In this document: in pieces, positions 45,973 to 54,641 of the stretch | Layout: each line of letters begins with the position of its first letter | How positions within the stretch are numbered: the first letter of the stretch is position 1 | Source of the DNA: Actinoplanes flavus | GTDB taxonomy: Bacteria > Actinomycetota > Actinomycetes > Mycobacteriales > Micromonosporaceae | Length of the DNA stretch: 64,000 nucleotides | Reading direction: 5' to 3' | Assembly: GCF_017592555.1 (NCBI RefSeq) | Contig: NZ_JAGFNS010000002.1 | Location: forward strand, 62,001-126,000 | Position numbers and translations under genes: made by a program | The notes under the pieces: generated by a model | Seen by the model: the letters and a program-made list of their open reading frames with translations, nothing else | The model's database searches: none | Told to the model about the DNA's origin: nothing

Positions 45973-46727
45973 TTGGCGAGAGCCGTGTCGATGGTGGACT
46001 TGAGCCCGTCGTAGGACGGCTGCCCGGTGAACTTCTCACCGTTGATGAAGAACGTCGGCGTACCGGCGACGCCCAGCGACGTGCCATCGGCAGAGTCGGC
46101 CTTCACCCGGGCCGCGACGTCGCTGTCGGTCACGTCGGCCTTGAATTTGGCCAGATCCAGGCCGAGGTCGGTCGCGTACTGCTCGAACACGGCAGCCTGG
46201 GACTGCTCGTTGTGGCCCCACGTGGTCTGGTTGTCGAACAGTTTGACGTACATCTGCTCGAACTTGCCCTGCCGGGCGGCGGCCTCCGCGGCGTGGGCGG
46301 CGTTGTAGGCGTTGGGGTGGCTGGCGATAGGGAAGTACCGCACCACGTAGGTGATCTTGTCGCCGTACTCGGCGCGCAGCTTCTCCACGCCGGGGTAGGC
46401 GGCGCCACACGCCTCGCACTCGAAGTCGAGGAACTCCACCACGGTGACCTTGCCGTCCGCCGCCGTCGACAACCGGTGACTGTCGGCCCGGACCAGCGCG
46501 TCGGCGCTCGCGGCCGGCGAGGAGCCGCCGCTGTTGACCAGCACCACCACCACGACGGCTACGAGCGCGGCGGCCAGGACACCGAGGGTCACCTTCAGAT
46601 TGGTGCTCATGCCGGGTTTGCGCAGCTGACGGGTGGCTTTACTCGCCGAGGCTCTAGCCGCTGCCTTGCCGTGCCCACGCGTCGGCGCGGTGTTGCGGTT
46701 GCGGGCCTTGGCGTCACTCGCCGGCAT
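45969..46727 (-). CDS. DsbA-like thiol oxidoreductase (B), VKOR partner
   Basis: About 252 residues. AAGGAGG lies 6 nt before the ATG at 46727 (a GTG at 46730 is also possible). The basic N-terminus is followed by a membrane helix (VTLGVLAAALVAVVVVVLV) and a thioredoxin-fold domain with active site CEAC (LDFECEACGAAYP) and cis-Pro AGTPTFFINGEKF. The 4-nt overlap with VKOR makes the partnership nearly certain. It may help mature the Cys-bearing exported proteins of this island. Confidence 0.92.
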   Translation of the reverse strand: MPASDAKARNRNTAPTRGHGKAAARASASKATRQLRKPGMSTNLKVTLGVLAAALVAVVVVVLVNSGGSSPAASADALVRADSHRLSTAADGKVTVVEFLDFECEACGAAYPGVEKLRAEYGDKITYVVRYFPIASHPNAYNAAHAAEAAARQGKFEQMYVKLFDNQTTWGHNEQSQAAVFEQYATDLGLDLAKFKADVTDSDVAARVKADSADGTSLGVAGTPTFFINGEKFTGQPSYDGLKSTIDTALAK

Positions 46728-46920
46728 CACGGTCCTCCTTCAGCCGCGAGGACGGGTTCCTCGCGGCACCGTCGTGACGATACAGCTGCCGCTTTATCGT
46801 CTGCCGGATTACGTCACTGAGGGTTTCCTGTGAAGCACTGTAGGGTGATGCCGTTTCAGGGTCACCGGTCCACCTGCGGGCGTAGGCAAGCGCCGTACAT
46901 GCCACCGGCAACGGCCGCCG

Positions 46921-47208
46921 TCATCGACGGCGAAGCTGCTCGTAACGCTCGCGTGGCTCGGCGGTGAGCGGATCGATACCGTGCCGCCGGCACCAGAGCA
47001 CATGGAAGACGGCGCCAGCCGCGGGCAGGCCGACGATCCAGATGAAGGTCCACGGCCGTCCGGCCCACAGGCCGATCAGGCCGGTGACCGCGAGGTACGC
47101 GAGCCACCGGCTGACCCGCGCCCACCAGGGCCGGACGGTCTCGAAATGCCCGAAGCCCGTGGTGAGCACGGCGATCAGGACCGAGCTGGTCAGCCACTCC
47201 GCCGCCAT
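46921..47208 (-). CDS. Small membrane protein after the CDF exporter
   Basis: Protein of 95 residues with three short helices (LTSSVLIAVLTTGF, WLAYLAVTGLIGLWAG, FIWIVGLPAAGAVFHVLW). The ATG at 47208 overlaps the TAA of the CDF gene, so it is the third gene of the CmtR-CDF operon. No family is recognised; it may be an accessory of metal export. Confidence 0.7.
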   Translation of the reverse strand: MAAEWLTSSVLIAVLTTGFGHFETVRPWWARVSRWLAYLAVTGLIGLWAGRPWTFIWIVGLPAAGAVFHVLWCRRHGIDPLTAEPRERYEQLRRR

Positions 47209-47924
47209 TACCGCTCGTCGGCGCAGCAGCCGTCGGCGCAACCGTCGTCAGCGCCTGCCTCCTGGGCGGCGGCGAGGGGGTTGGGTGCGCAGCAGGCGTC
47301 GCCGCGCCAGGCCTCCCGGCCTTCCTTCACCGCGACGGCCGCGATGACCAGCGCGGCGACCGGGTCGGCCCACGACCACCCGAACAGGCTGTTCACGGCA
47401 AGACCGACAAGCAAGACCGCGGAGAGGTACGTGCACAGCAGCGTCTGCTTCGAGTCGGCGACCGCCGACCGTGACCCGAGTTCACGCCCGGCGCGGCGCT
47501 GCGCGTACGACAAGCCGGGCATGATCGCCAGCGAGAGGGCCGCCAGAGCCAGGCCGATGGTGGAGTGCTCGGCATCCGCGCCGCCGATCAGGGCACGCAC
47601 CGATTCGACGGTGACGTAGGCGGCCAGAGCGAAGAACGAGACCGCAATGATCCGCAGCGCGGTCTTCTCTCGCCGCTCGGGATCCTTACCGGCGAACTGC
47701 CAGGCCACCGCGGCGGCCGAGGACACCTCGATCACCGAGTCGAGACCGAACCCGATTAGCGCGGTCGACGACGCGATCGTGCCGGCGGTGATCGCCACGA
47801 CCGCCTCGACCACGTTGTAGGTGATGGTCGCGGCCACGAGCCAGCGAACACGGCGGGTCAGCACGGCACGCCGCTGCTGGGCGGGGCCGACCGGGGCGAT
47901 CTGGATCAGCGGACCGCTCATCAA
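47208..47924 (-). CDS. CDF-like heavy-metal exporter with Cys tail (copy B)
   Basis: Protein of 238 residues, a paralogue of 25628-26353 with the same GFGLDSVIEVSSAA and VADSKQT metal-site segments, six helices and a C-terminal Cys-rich tail (CCAPN and later CADGCC). It overlaps the CmtR-like regulator upstream and a small membrane protein downstream. It probably exports Cd, Pb or Zn. Confidence 0.87.
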   Translation of the reverse strand: MMSGPLIQIAPVGPAQQRRAVLTRRVRWLVAATITYNVVEAVVAITAGTIASSTALIGFGLDSVIEVSSAAAVAWQFAGKDPERREKTALRIIAVSFFALAAYVTVESVRALIGGADAEHSTIGLALAALSLAIMPGLSYAQRRAGRELGSRSAVADSKQTLLCTYLSAVLLVGLAVNSLFGWSWADPVAALVIAAVAVKEGREAWRGDACCAPNPLAAAQEAGADDGCADGCCADER

Positions 47925-48250
47925 CAGCAGCCCTTCTCGGCCGAGTCGGCGCAGACTTCCGGGTCGACGGCCAGCGCTAGGCCGAGCAGGTCACCCAAAG
48001 CGTGCGCGAGCCGCTGATCGGCGAGCTCGTAACGGACCCGGCGGCCCTCGGGTACCGCGACCACCAGGCCGCAGCCGCGCAGGCAGGTCAGGTGGTTCGA
48101 CAGTTTCTGCCGGGTGCAGCCGAGCATGTCGGCCAGTTCGGCTGGATAGCCGGGGCCGTCACGCAGGGCGAGCAGAAGCCGGGCGCGGGTCGGGTCGGAC
48201 AGGGCGTGGCCGAAGCGTGCCAGTACCGAGCCGTGAGTCAGGGTCTCCAC
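47921..48250 (-). CDS. cmtR: CmtR-like Cd/Pb-sensing repressor (copy B)
   Basis: Protein of 109 residues from the GTG at 48250. It strongly resembles mycobacterial CmtR: ALSDPTRARLLLAL, YPAELADMLGCTRQKLSNHL, then TCLRGCGLVVAVPEGRRVRYELAD. The two Cys in CLRGC match CmtR Cys57 and Cys61, and VDPEVC near the end matches Cys102, the third Cd/Pb ligand. The longer frame to 48331 would start inside the operator. It should repress its own CDF operon and perhaps the divergent methyltransferase gene. Confidence 0.88.
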   Translation of the reverse strand: METLTHGSVLARFGHALSDPTRARLLLALRDGPGYPAELADMLGCTRQKLSNHLTCLRGCGLVVAVPEGRRVRYELADQRLAHALGDLLGLALAVDPEVCADSAEKGCC

Positions 48251-48256
48251 ACCAGA

Positions 48257-48280
48257 ACAGTACATCGAATGCTGTACTGT
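48257..48280. promoter_or_regulatory. CmtR-type operator
   Basis: ACAGTACA (48257-48264) and TGTACTGT (48273-48280) form perfect 8-bp arms with an 8-nt spacer, 6 bp from the repressor start and 35 bp from the divergent gene. Confidence 0.8.
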
Positions 48281-48315
48281 CGCCAGGTGAAGCCACCACC
48301 GAAAGGGAAACCACC

Positions 48316-48936
48316 ATGGCCTGGCTCGCATTCACCCTCTACCTCACCGGCGTACTCGTCGCCTTCGGGCTGCGCACCTGGCTGCACCGCCGCCGTACCG
48401 GCGACACCGGCCACCGGCACAGCCACCCGCCGATCGGCACTGCCGCCTGGTGGGCCCAGATCCTGCTCGCCGCTGGCCTGCTCGGCGGCTTCGCGGCACC
48501 GCTGCTCGACGCCACCGGGCTCCTCGCCCCAGTGCCGATCCTCGACCATTCCTGGCTGCACATCGTCGGCCTGATCGCCGCCGTTGCCGGGTTCATCGGC
48601 ATTCCCGCCGCCCAGCACGCCATGGGCGCGTCCTGGCGCATCGGCGTCAACGCGGCCGAACGCACCACGCTGGTCACCGCCGGCGCCTTCCGGTTCGTGC
48701 GCAACCCGATCTTCACCGCCATGCTGACCGCTACCGCCGGGATCACCGCGATGACCCCCACCTGGCCTCAGCTGCTCGTGCTGGCCGCCGTGTTCGCGGG
48801 AATCGAACTACAGGTCCGCGTCGTCGAAGAGCCGTACCTGCAAGCAACCCATGGCCCGGCCTACGTCGCCTACACCCGGCGCACCGGCCGCTTCCTGCCC
48901 GGAATCGGCAAGGCCGGACACGAGATCAGCGCTTGA
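48316..48936 (+). CDS. Isoprenylcysteine carboxyl methyltransferase-like membrane protein
   Basis: Protein of 206 residues from the ATG at 48316, with GAAAGGG nearby. Five helices lead to the ICMT/PEMT-type SAM-binding segment GAFRFVRNPIFTAML and EEPYLQATHGPAYVAYTRRTGRFLP (about 115-200), the signature of the family. Bacterial members are poorly characterised and may methylate lipids or small thiols. It is divergent from the CmtR-like gene and shares its operator region, so metal control is plausible. Confidence 0.82.
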   Translation: MAWLAFTLYLTGVLVAFGLRTWLHRRRTGDTGHRHSHPPIGTAAWWAQILLAAGLLGGFAAPLLDATGLLAPVPILDHSWLHIVGLIAAVAGFIGIPAAQHAMGASWRIGVNAAERTTLVTAGAFRFVRNPIFTAMLTATAGITAMTPTWPQLLVLAAVFAGIELQVRVVEEPYLQATHGPAYVAYTRRTGRFLPGIGKAGHEISA

Positions 48937-48954
48937 GCACTCTCGGCACTCCCG

Positions 48955-50331
48955 CTACGGCGTGGGCGGCCGCGGATGCGGTGCCCGGCGAAGCCGGACG
49001 GTGGCGTCGATACCGCCGGCGGGTGCGGCACGGAGTTCGGCCTCGCCGCCACTGATGCGGGCGAGCTGCCGGACGATGGTCAGCCCGAGACCGGAGCCGT
49101 CGTCGGCGGAACCCGCCACCCGCCAGAAGCGGTCGAACGCGCGGGCCCGGTCCTCGTCGCTCAAACCAGGCCCCTGATCCACGACATGCAGCTCCACGGT
49201 GGCTCCATCCTCGGGTGGGACCGTGGCGCCGACGGTGATCACGGTCTGTGGCGGCGTGACGCGCAGAGCATTGGCGAGAAGGTTGTCGACGATCTGCTCG
49301 ATCGCTTCGGGCACCGCCCAAGCGGTACCCAGCGCGCCCGGGGAGCGAACCAGGGCGACGTCCTGTTCGGACGCGTACGCCGACCAGTTGTCGATGCGTT
49401 CGTCGATGAGTGTGTCCAGGTCGACGGGTTCCCGGTCGGCCGCCTGGTGCTCGAGGTGCGCCAGAGCGAGCAGCCCGTGGACCATACGGGTGAGGCGGTC
49501 CACCTCGGTGATAGCGGCGTCGAGATCGGGACGGGCGGTGTCGGCGACGGCGGGTTCCAGATTCTCCAGCCGTAACCGTAACGCGGTCAGCGGCGATCGT
49601 AGCTGGTGGGAGACGGTGGACGTGAAGTCTCGCTGACCGGTGATGAGCCGGTGCAGCCGCCGCGAGGTCTCGGACAGGCGGACGGCGAGACGCCGCAGCT
49701 CCGGCGGGCCGATGCCCGCGGTCGGCAACTCGCCGCCGTGGCCGATTACCTCAGCGGCATCTTCAAGGCGACGAACGGGACGGGTGATCCAACGCGTCAG
49801 TGCCAGGCCGGCGACGGTGACGAGAAGGAGAATGAGTGCACTGCCGACGGCGAGCGTCAACCAGAAGCGAGTCGCCGCCGCATCGACCGCAGTGGACGGG
49901 TAGGCGATCAGTACCGCCCCCAGGACATCGGCGCCGATGCGGGCCGGGACCGCAACGTACAGCTCGGTGTCGTTGCCCGGCAGGGGGCGATATCCGATCG
50001 CGTGCCGACCGGTCAGGGCTGTGCTGATCGCGGCATCATCGCCGGTGAGTCCCGTACCGGTCGCGGCAAGCACACTTCGGTCGAGACCGACGATTAGAAC
50101 CCGCGCGTCGCCGGCCATGCCGAAGGCGGTGGTGTGCTCGGCCAGGTGCGCGGTGTCGCCGGTGGCGATGTCGGCTTCGGCCTGTTCGGCCAGGACGACC
50201 GCGTCGCGCTCGACGTCAGCGGCGAAGCCGTCACGTTCATGATGGGCATAGACGGTGCCGAGCGGGATGCCGAGAGCGAGCAGAACGGCCACCGCGACAG
50301 AGAGGTAGGTGAACAGGATCCGGCGGGTCAC
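48955..50331 (-). CDS. Sensor histidine kinase
   Basis: Protein of 458 residues. An N-terminal helix and a second at about 160-180 frame an extracellular sensor of about 125 residues. A HAMP segment (RWITRPVRRLEDAAEVIG) leads to the dimerisation domain with phosphorylated His in STVSHQLRSPLTALRLRLE. The ATPase domain shows the N box (DNLLANALRV), G1 (VDQGPGLSDED) and G2 (GSGLGLTIVRQLARI). The ATG overlaps the regulator's stop. The ligand is unknown; position at the edge of the metal island suggests, but does not prove, metal sensing. Confidence 0.92.
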   Translation of the reverse strand: MTRRILFTYLSVAVAVLLALGIPLGTVYAHHERDGFAADVERDAVVLAEQAEADIATGDTAHLAEHTTAFGMAGDARVLIVGLDRSVLAATGTGLTGDDAAISTALTGRHAIGYRPLPGNDTELYVAVPARIGADVLGAVLIAYPSTAVDAAATRFWLTLAVGSALILLLVTVAGLALTRWITRPVRRLEDAAEVIGHGGELPTAGIGPPELRRLAVRLSETSRRLHRLITGQRDFTSTVSHQLRSPLTALRLRLENLEPAVADTARPDLDAAITEVDRLTRMVHGLLALAHLEHQAADREPVDLDTLIDERIDNWSAYASEQDVALVRSPGALGTAWAVPEAIEQIVDNLLANALRVTPPQTVITVGATVPPEDGATVELHVVDQGPGLSDEDRARAFDRFWRVAGSADDGSGLGLTIVRQLARISGGEAELRAAPAGGIDATVRLRRAPHPRPPTP

Positions 50332-51017
50332 GGCGTACCCGGCGTGGCGGATCCGTCGGTGGTGAGCCGGAAGCCGACGCCGCGCAGCGTCTCGATGACC
50401 GCGGGGTCGCCGAGTTTGCGGCGCAGTGCGGCGATGTGTACGTCGAGGGTCTTGGTGGGGCCGAAGAAGTGCGGATCCCAGACGGTGTCCAGCAGGTGCT
50501 GCCGCGAGCAGGCGGCGCCAGGATCCTCGGCAAGGGCGGCGAGCAGATCGAACTCCTTGGGCGACAGGGCGACGGCGATGCCCCCGACCCGGACCTTGCG
50601 CGTACGGCGGTCGATGCGGATCCGGCCGAGTACCTGCTCGCCGCCCGTCGACTCCGTCGCCGCGGGCTGACCGGTGCGGCGGGCGACCGCACGGATACGA
50701 GCGACGAGTTCGCGCAGGCCGAAGGGCTTGGACAGGTAGTCGTCGGCGCCCAGTTCCAGGCCGACGACCCGGTCGGTCTCCTCCCCGCGGGCGGTGATCA
50801 TGATTATCGGCGTGGCGGAGTGCTCGCGTAGCCGGCGACAGACGTCGATGCCGTCCATGTCGGGTAGCCCCAGATCGAGCAACACCATGTCGGCTGGTGC
50901 AGCGGACAGCGCCTCGGTGCCGGTGCGGACCCGGGTGACGACGAACCCGTAGCGGTCCAGGCCGGCGATGAGCGGTTCGGCGATGGTGTCGTCGTCCTCG
51001 ACCAGCAGCACGTCCAC
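50328..51017 (-). CDS. OmpR-family response regulator
   Basis: Protein of 229 residues. The receiver domain has acidic pocket EDDD, phosphorylated Asp in MVLLDLGLPDMDG, conserved Thr (MITARGEE) and Lys (YLSKPFG). The C-terminal winged helix (LSPKEFDLLAALAEDPG, TLDVHIAALRRKLGD) binds DNA. It forms an operon with the kinase at 48955-50331 and is divergent from the methyltransferase gene. Confidence 0.93.
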   Translation of the reverse strand: MDVLLVEDDDTIAEPLIAGLDRYGFVVTRVRTGTEALSAAPADMVLLDLGLPDMDGIDVCRRLREHSATPIIMITARGEETDRVVGLELGADDYLSKPFGLRELVARIRAVARRTGQPAATESTGGEQVLGRIRIDRRTRKVRVGGIAVALSPKEFDLLAALAEDPGAACSRQHLLDTVWDPHFFGPTKTLDVHIAALRRKLGDPAVIETLRGVGFRLTTDGSATPGTP

Positions 51018-51113
51018 CGCTTCAGGATGCCACCGCCCAGCGCGCGCAACCTTGGCCGAAATTTGGGTTCACGCTGGCAATGCCCTAACCGGGTGGTCCC
51101 TAGCGTAAATGGA

Positions 51114-51881
51114 GTGACCGTCAAAACGCCCCCCACCGCACCGGCCCCACTATTTCGCAAAGCACGACGATTCCTGCACGCGGTAGCAGGCACCGTCCGC
51201 ACGAGAGGAACCGTGGCCGCGGTACGGCTGGCCGCAGCACTGATCGCGGAGATCCTCCTGCGACCTGTCACCCGGCGCCAGGACCGCCTGATGGACCAGC
51301 GCCTCGGCATCGGCACCGGCCGCAGCACCGCCGAACCGGTCCTCGACCCGGCCGTGGTTGCGTCGGCGCAACATCGAGACAGCGTCGCGTACTCGCCGAC
51401 CCCGGTCCACCAATTCCGCAAGATCCTGCGGAGCCTCCCGATCCCGACACCGTCAGCCTTCACCTTCGTCGATCTGGGCTGCGGCAAGGGCAGGACGTTG
51501 CTGCTGGCCGCGGAGTACGGCTTCGGCCGAGTGGTCGGTGTGGAGTTCGATCCCACCCTGGCCGAGACAGCCCGCCAGAACGCCACGGGATGTGGCCTGG
51601 TCACCCGGTCGACCGCCGGTGCGGTGGAGGTGGTGTGCGGCGATGCCGCACGCTACGAATTCCCTCCCGAACCGACCGTGGTGTTCCTGTTCAACCCGTT
51701 CGGCGAGGACACACTGCGGGCCGTCGTCGACCAGATCGAGCAGACACTCGCCCTGTGGCCGCGCCCATTCGTGGTGGCCTACTTCAACCCGATGCACCAG
51801 GAGGTACTCGAAGGCAGCACCACGCTCAGAGCCACGATGCGCAACTCCCGCTGGTGCATCTACACCTCAATGGCGGTATGA
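51114..51881 (+). CDS. SAM-dependent methyltransferase-like protein
   Basis: Protein of 255 residues. The class I motif VDLGCGKGRTLLLAAEYG (SAM-binding Gly loop), VVGVEFDPTLAETARQN and a later VVCGDAARYEFP fit a Rossmann methyltransferase, with NPFGEDTLRAVVDQI after it. The substrate is unknown. I prefer the GTG at 51114: TAGCGT at 51101-51106 lies 7 nt before it, as in leaderless genes, and the upstream residues are not convincing. The 280 bp after the stop contain only a hairpin. Confidence 0.8.
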   Translation: MTVKTPPTAPAPLFRKARRFLHAVAGTVRTRGTVAAVRLAAALIAEILLRPVTRRQDRLMDQRLGIGTGRSTAEPVLDPAVVASAQHRDSVAYSPTPVHQFRKILRSLPIPTPSAFTFVDLGCGKGRTLLLAAEYGFGRVVGVEFDPTLAETARQNATGCGLVTRSTAGAVEVVCGDAARYEFPPEPTVVFLFNPFGEDTLRAVVDQIEQTLALWPRPFVVAYFNPMHQEVLEGSTTLRATMRNSRWCIYTSMAV

Positions 51882-52118
51882 GAGCCCCTGCAGGCTGGAG
51901 CTGTTGGCAGGGTACGAGCGGGCCGTCGCGGCGGGTGAGGACGAGGCGTTTCTGCGGCATCGGCGGTGGCTGCCAACTCCGGATCCGTGCAGGGCAGAGA
52001 GCATTCGGCGCGCCATTGGCGGCTGTCACCTTCGAGAGTGGCGGTGCGCTTCTTGTAAGCGTCGCCAGGGTGACTGGCTTTGATGTCCTTCTTGCCCGGT
52101 TCGGTGGTGCAGCTGCTA

Positions 52119-52150
52119 TCGATGGATTAGGGCTCGTTGCTCTCCATCGA
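52119..52150. repeat. Inverted repeat before serine recombinase
   Basis: TCGATGGA (52119-52126) and TCCATCGA (52143-52150) form 8-bp arms with a 16-nt spacer, 12 bp upstream of the recombinase ATG. It could be an autoregulatory site or part of a recombination site. Confidence 0.45.
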
Positions 52151-52161
52151 GGTGATTCACG

Positions 52162-53820
52162 ATGCCGACCACCATGCCTTCTCCTTCTCCGCCAACAATT
52201 GATGCCTTCGGCGCCTGGCTACAGGCCGGGCCGTCCACACCGCGGGCTCGTGGCCGTGTCTACTCGCCGGATTCCGGTGCAATTCGGTTCGCCTTCTACG
52301 GGCGCATTTCGACGAGTGAGTATCAGGACCCGGTGTCGTCGCGGGCGTGGCAGATCGAGTCGGCGCAGCGGCTGGTCGCCGGCCGGGGCCGGATCGTGGC
52401 GGAGTTCTTCGACCCCGGTGCCTCGCGAAGCCTGCCCTGGCGCCGACGTCCGCAGGCGGCCGCGTTGCTGGCCGCTGCTGCCGGCCCGGACCGCCATTTC
52501 GACGCTGTTGTGGTGGGGGAATTCGAGCGGGCCTTCGCCGGCGGTGAGGCGCAACGGGTGATCGAGACTCTGCAGAGTTTCGGTGTGCAGGTGTGGTTGC
52601 CGGAGGCGCAGGGGCCGGTCGACCTTGATGATGCCGAGCATCGGGCGTTGTTGATGATGCTGGGGCATCAGTCGCAGCGGGAGGTGCGCAGTCGGTTCCG
52701 GGTGCGGTCGGCGATGGCGGCGCAGGTTCGTGAGCAGGGCCGTCATCTGGGTGGCCGTCCACCATACGGATACCAACTCGTCGACGCGGGCCCGCACCCG
52801 AACAAGGTCCACGCCGGTTGGGGACGGCGCCGGCATCGCCTGGAAGTGGATCCGGCGACGGCGCCGTACATCCGTTGGATCTTCGCCTGGCGGTTGGAAG
52901 GCATGAGTACGGCGGGGATCGCGCGGGTGTTGAACGAGCGGCGGATTCCGTCGCCGGCGGCATATGACCGGGTGCGTAACCCGCATCGTGAAGGTGCGGT
53001 GTGGACGTTGCGGACGGTCGCGGCGATCCTGGCGAACCCGCGGTACACCGGCCGGGAGGTGTGGAATCGGCAGTTCACCGACCATCGTGAGGCGGTGCCG
53101 GGGGATAGGCGGACCAGTCTGGGTCCGGTGCGGGTGTGGAATCCGCGGGAGGACTGGGTGGTCTCGCCGGAGCGGATGCATCCGGCGTTGGTCAGTGACG
53201 AGGACTTCACCGCGGTGCAGGCGATCACCGCCCGCGCGATGCCCGAGGACGGGCAGGTTCATCGGTACGCGCTGACCGGGTTGCTGGTGTGCGGGTTGTG
53301 TGGCCGGCGGATGTCGGCGCACTGGCTGCGGCGGGCGACGTACCGGTGCCGGCACGGGCGGACCAGCGCCCACCTGGCCGGTAGCCGGGCGAAGTCGGTG
53401 TACTGGGCCGAAGCCCGCATCACCGAAGAGATCCTGGCGGCGAACCCCGACATGGCGCATCTGGCAGGCGCTGAGGGCGTGGCGTCGTATCTCCGGTCAC
53501 GTGGCGCCGTGATCGTGTGCACGGCCGGCAGCCTGACGGTTCAGGACGCGAGCGCGGTCACAATCCAGGAGGAACTCTTCGCAGCACCGGAGCCGTCCCC
53601 CGAGAAGAGTGACGAGCCGGAAGCCACCGTCGCCGGCAGTAAGCCGGTGGAAGAGCCGAAGCCGGAGGAGGAACAGAACGACGAGAGCGCTGCCGACGAG
53701 GAGACGTCCCGGCCAGAGCAGCGATCGCCGCACCGCCGGCCGCCGGCACGACGGGTGTGGGCGGTGAAGAAGGCCTGGACAGCACAAAACCCCACCAGGC
53801 ATCACGTAAAACGTGAATGA
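52162..53820 (+). CDS. Large serine recombinase (third, divergent type)
   Basis: Protein of 552 residues. The resolvase domain has FYGRISTSE with nucleophile Ser50. The recombinase domain follows (GRHLGGRPPYGYQLVD, ILANPRYTGREVWNRQ), then a zinc ribbon (CGLCGRRM, YRCRHG). The C-terminal coiled coil of the other two recombinases is missing. Instead there is a tail of about 90 residues rich in Glu, Pro and Asp (PEPSPEKSDEPEATVAGSKP), ending in basic residues. It is only distantly related to the 16705-18504 protein, so its attachment sites should differ. The 3' end of the gene forms half of a terminator hairpin. Confidence 0.92.
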   Translation: MPTTMPSPSPPTIDAFGAWLQAGPSTPRARGRVYSPDSGAIRFAFYGRISTSEYQDPVSSRAWQIESAQRLVAGRGRIVAEFFDPGASRSLPWRRRPQAAALLAAAAGPDRHFDAVVVGEFERAFAGGEAQRVIETLQSFGVQVWLPEAQGPVDLDDAEHRALLMMLGHQSQREVRSRFRVRSAMAAQVREQGRHLGGRPPYGYQLVDAGPHPNKVHAGWGRRRHRLEVDPATAPYIRWIFAWRLEGMSTAGIARVLNERRIPSPAAYDRVRNPHREGAVWTLRTVAAILANPRYTGREVWNRQFTDHREAVPGDRRTSLGPVRVWNPREDWVVSPERMHPALVSDEDFTAVQAITARAMPEDGQVHRYALTGLLVCGLCGRRMSAHWLRRATYRCRHGRTSAHLAGSRAKSVYWAEARITEEILAANPDMAHLAGAEGVASYLRSRGAVIVCTAGSLTVQDASAVTIQEELFAAPEPSPEKSDEPEATVAGSKPVEEPKPEEEQNDESAADEETSRPEQRSPHRRPPARRVWAVKKAWTAQNPTRHHVKRE

Positions 53821-53834
53821 CCTGCGTGGGGTTT
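53787..53834. terminator. Terminator overlapping the recombinase 3' end
   Basis: AAACCCCACCAGG (from 53787) pairs with CCTGCGTGGGGTTT (to 53834) around an ACGTAAAACGT inner hairpin; the left arm is inside the coding sequence. Confidence 0.75.
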
Positions 53835-53919
53835 ATCGTGTCCGAGCATCAAATGGAGCCCAACATCTCCGTCCTGCGTGCCGTACTGGACCCGCCCCAG
53901 CAAGAGGCATTCGCGGCCC

Positions 53920-54537
53920 TTACTCCGTGGGTGGTGTGTCCTTAGTCAATACAGGTCGCCTCTTGAGAGGTCGGCGCGGCATAGCAGTCCGACCGATGTC
54001 CTTGCCAACAGCACCCGGCCCGGGTGCCAGTGGGGCCTTAGGGAGCCTCGACGACGGCTTGGCACCCTCGCGTTCGAGGATCTTCTCCACAGCCTTGGCG
54101 CCCACTTGTTCAAGCCGCTGCCTCTCAAGCCGGTGCTTCTCATGCAGGTAGAACAGGTAGCTGACCCACGCGTCAACCTCCGCCTTCGACAGCGTCGGGT
54201 CTTCGAGCACTTCGAGAATCTGCTGCAACTTGCGAGGTAGCGGCTTGAACGGTGCGAACACCTCGTCATGGGTGAGGTAGCCCAATGCAACCGCCGCTTC
54301 CCTGGGGTCAATCTCCAGCGCCGAACAGACCGCGCGGACCGCCTCCGGCTCTGGGCGTTCGACCTTGCCTGACTCCCAGCGGATCAGTTGACTTCGGCTT
54401 ATGCCGGTTGCCTCCGACAGGTCTTCCTGGCTTACTCCCGCTTCCTTACGGGCACGCCGGATGAGGGCAGCGAATCGCTCGCCCGCAGAGGCGTGCCCCT
54501 CGCGCGGTGCCTCCTTGCCATCACGGTTGTATGGCAT
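53920..54537 (-). CDS. XRE-family regulator
   Basis: Protein of 205 residues from ATG 54537, with AGGAAG upstream. The helix-turn-helix (about 20-75) reads FAALIRRARKEAGVSQEDLSEATGISRSQLIRWESG. A helical region (about 105-155, KLQQILEVLEDPTLSKAEVDAWVSYLFYL) and a basic, disordered tail follow. It is divergent from a two-helix membrane protein and separated from it by an inverted repeat. Such pairs occur in actinobacterial integrative elements and could act in maintenance or conjugation control; the specific role is unknown. Confidence 0.85.
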   Translation of the reverse strand: MPYNRDGKEAPREGHASAGERFAALIRRARKEAGVSQEDLSEATGISRSQLIRWESGKVERPEPEAVRAVCSALEIDPREAAVALGYLTHDEVFAPFKPLPRKLQQILEVLEDPTLSKAEVDAWVSYLFYLHEKHRLERQRLEQVGAKAVEKILEREGAKPSSRLPKAPLAPGPGAVGKDIGRTAMPRRPLKRRPVLTKDTPPTE

Positions 54538-54566
54538 GTGGCGCTTCCTCGCATGATCGATCCAAG

Positions 54567-54584
54567 TGTCTCATCTACGAGACA
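54567..54584. promoter_or_regulatory. Candidate XRE operator
   Basis: TGTCTC (54567-54572) and GAGACA (54579-54584) with a 6-nt spacer lie between the divergent XRE and small membrane-protein genes. TAGGAT on the minus strand overlaps its right edge and could be the -10 of the XRE gene. Confidence 0.65.
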
Positions 54585-54605
54585 TCCTAGCTCAGCCTGA
54601 CCCGC

Positions 54606-54635
54606 TTGCGCGACATGTTGCGTTGGCGCTACTTT
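54606..54635 (+). promoter_or_regulatory. Promoter of the small membrane-protein gene
   Basis: TTGCGC (54606-54611) and TACTTT (54630-54635) are 18 nt apart, and the GTG at 54642 starts 6 nt after the -10, which suggests a leaderless mRNA. Confidence 0.45.
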
Positions 54636-54641
54636 AGTTCC

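Noticed and set aside
47821..48315. Upstream extension of the ICMT-like ORF
   Set aside because: It would run antisense through CDF and CmtR genes and across the operator.
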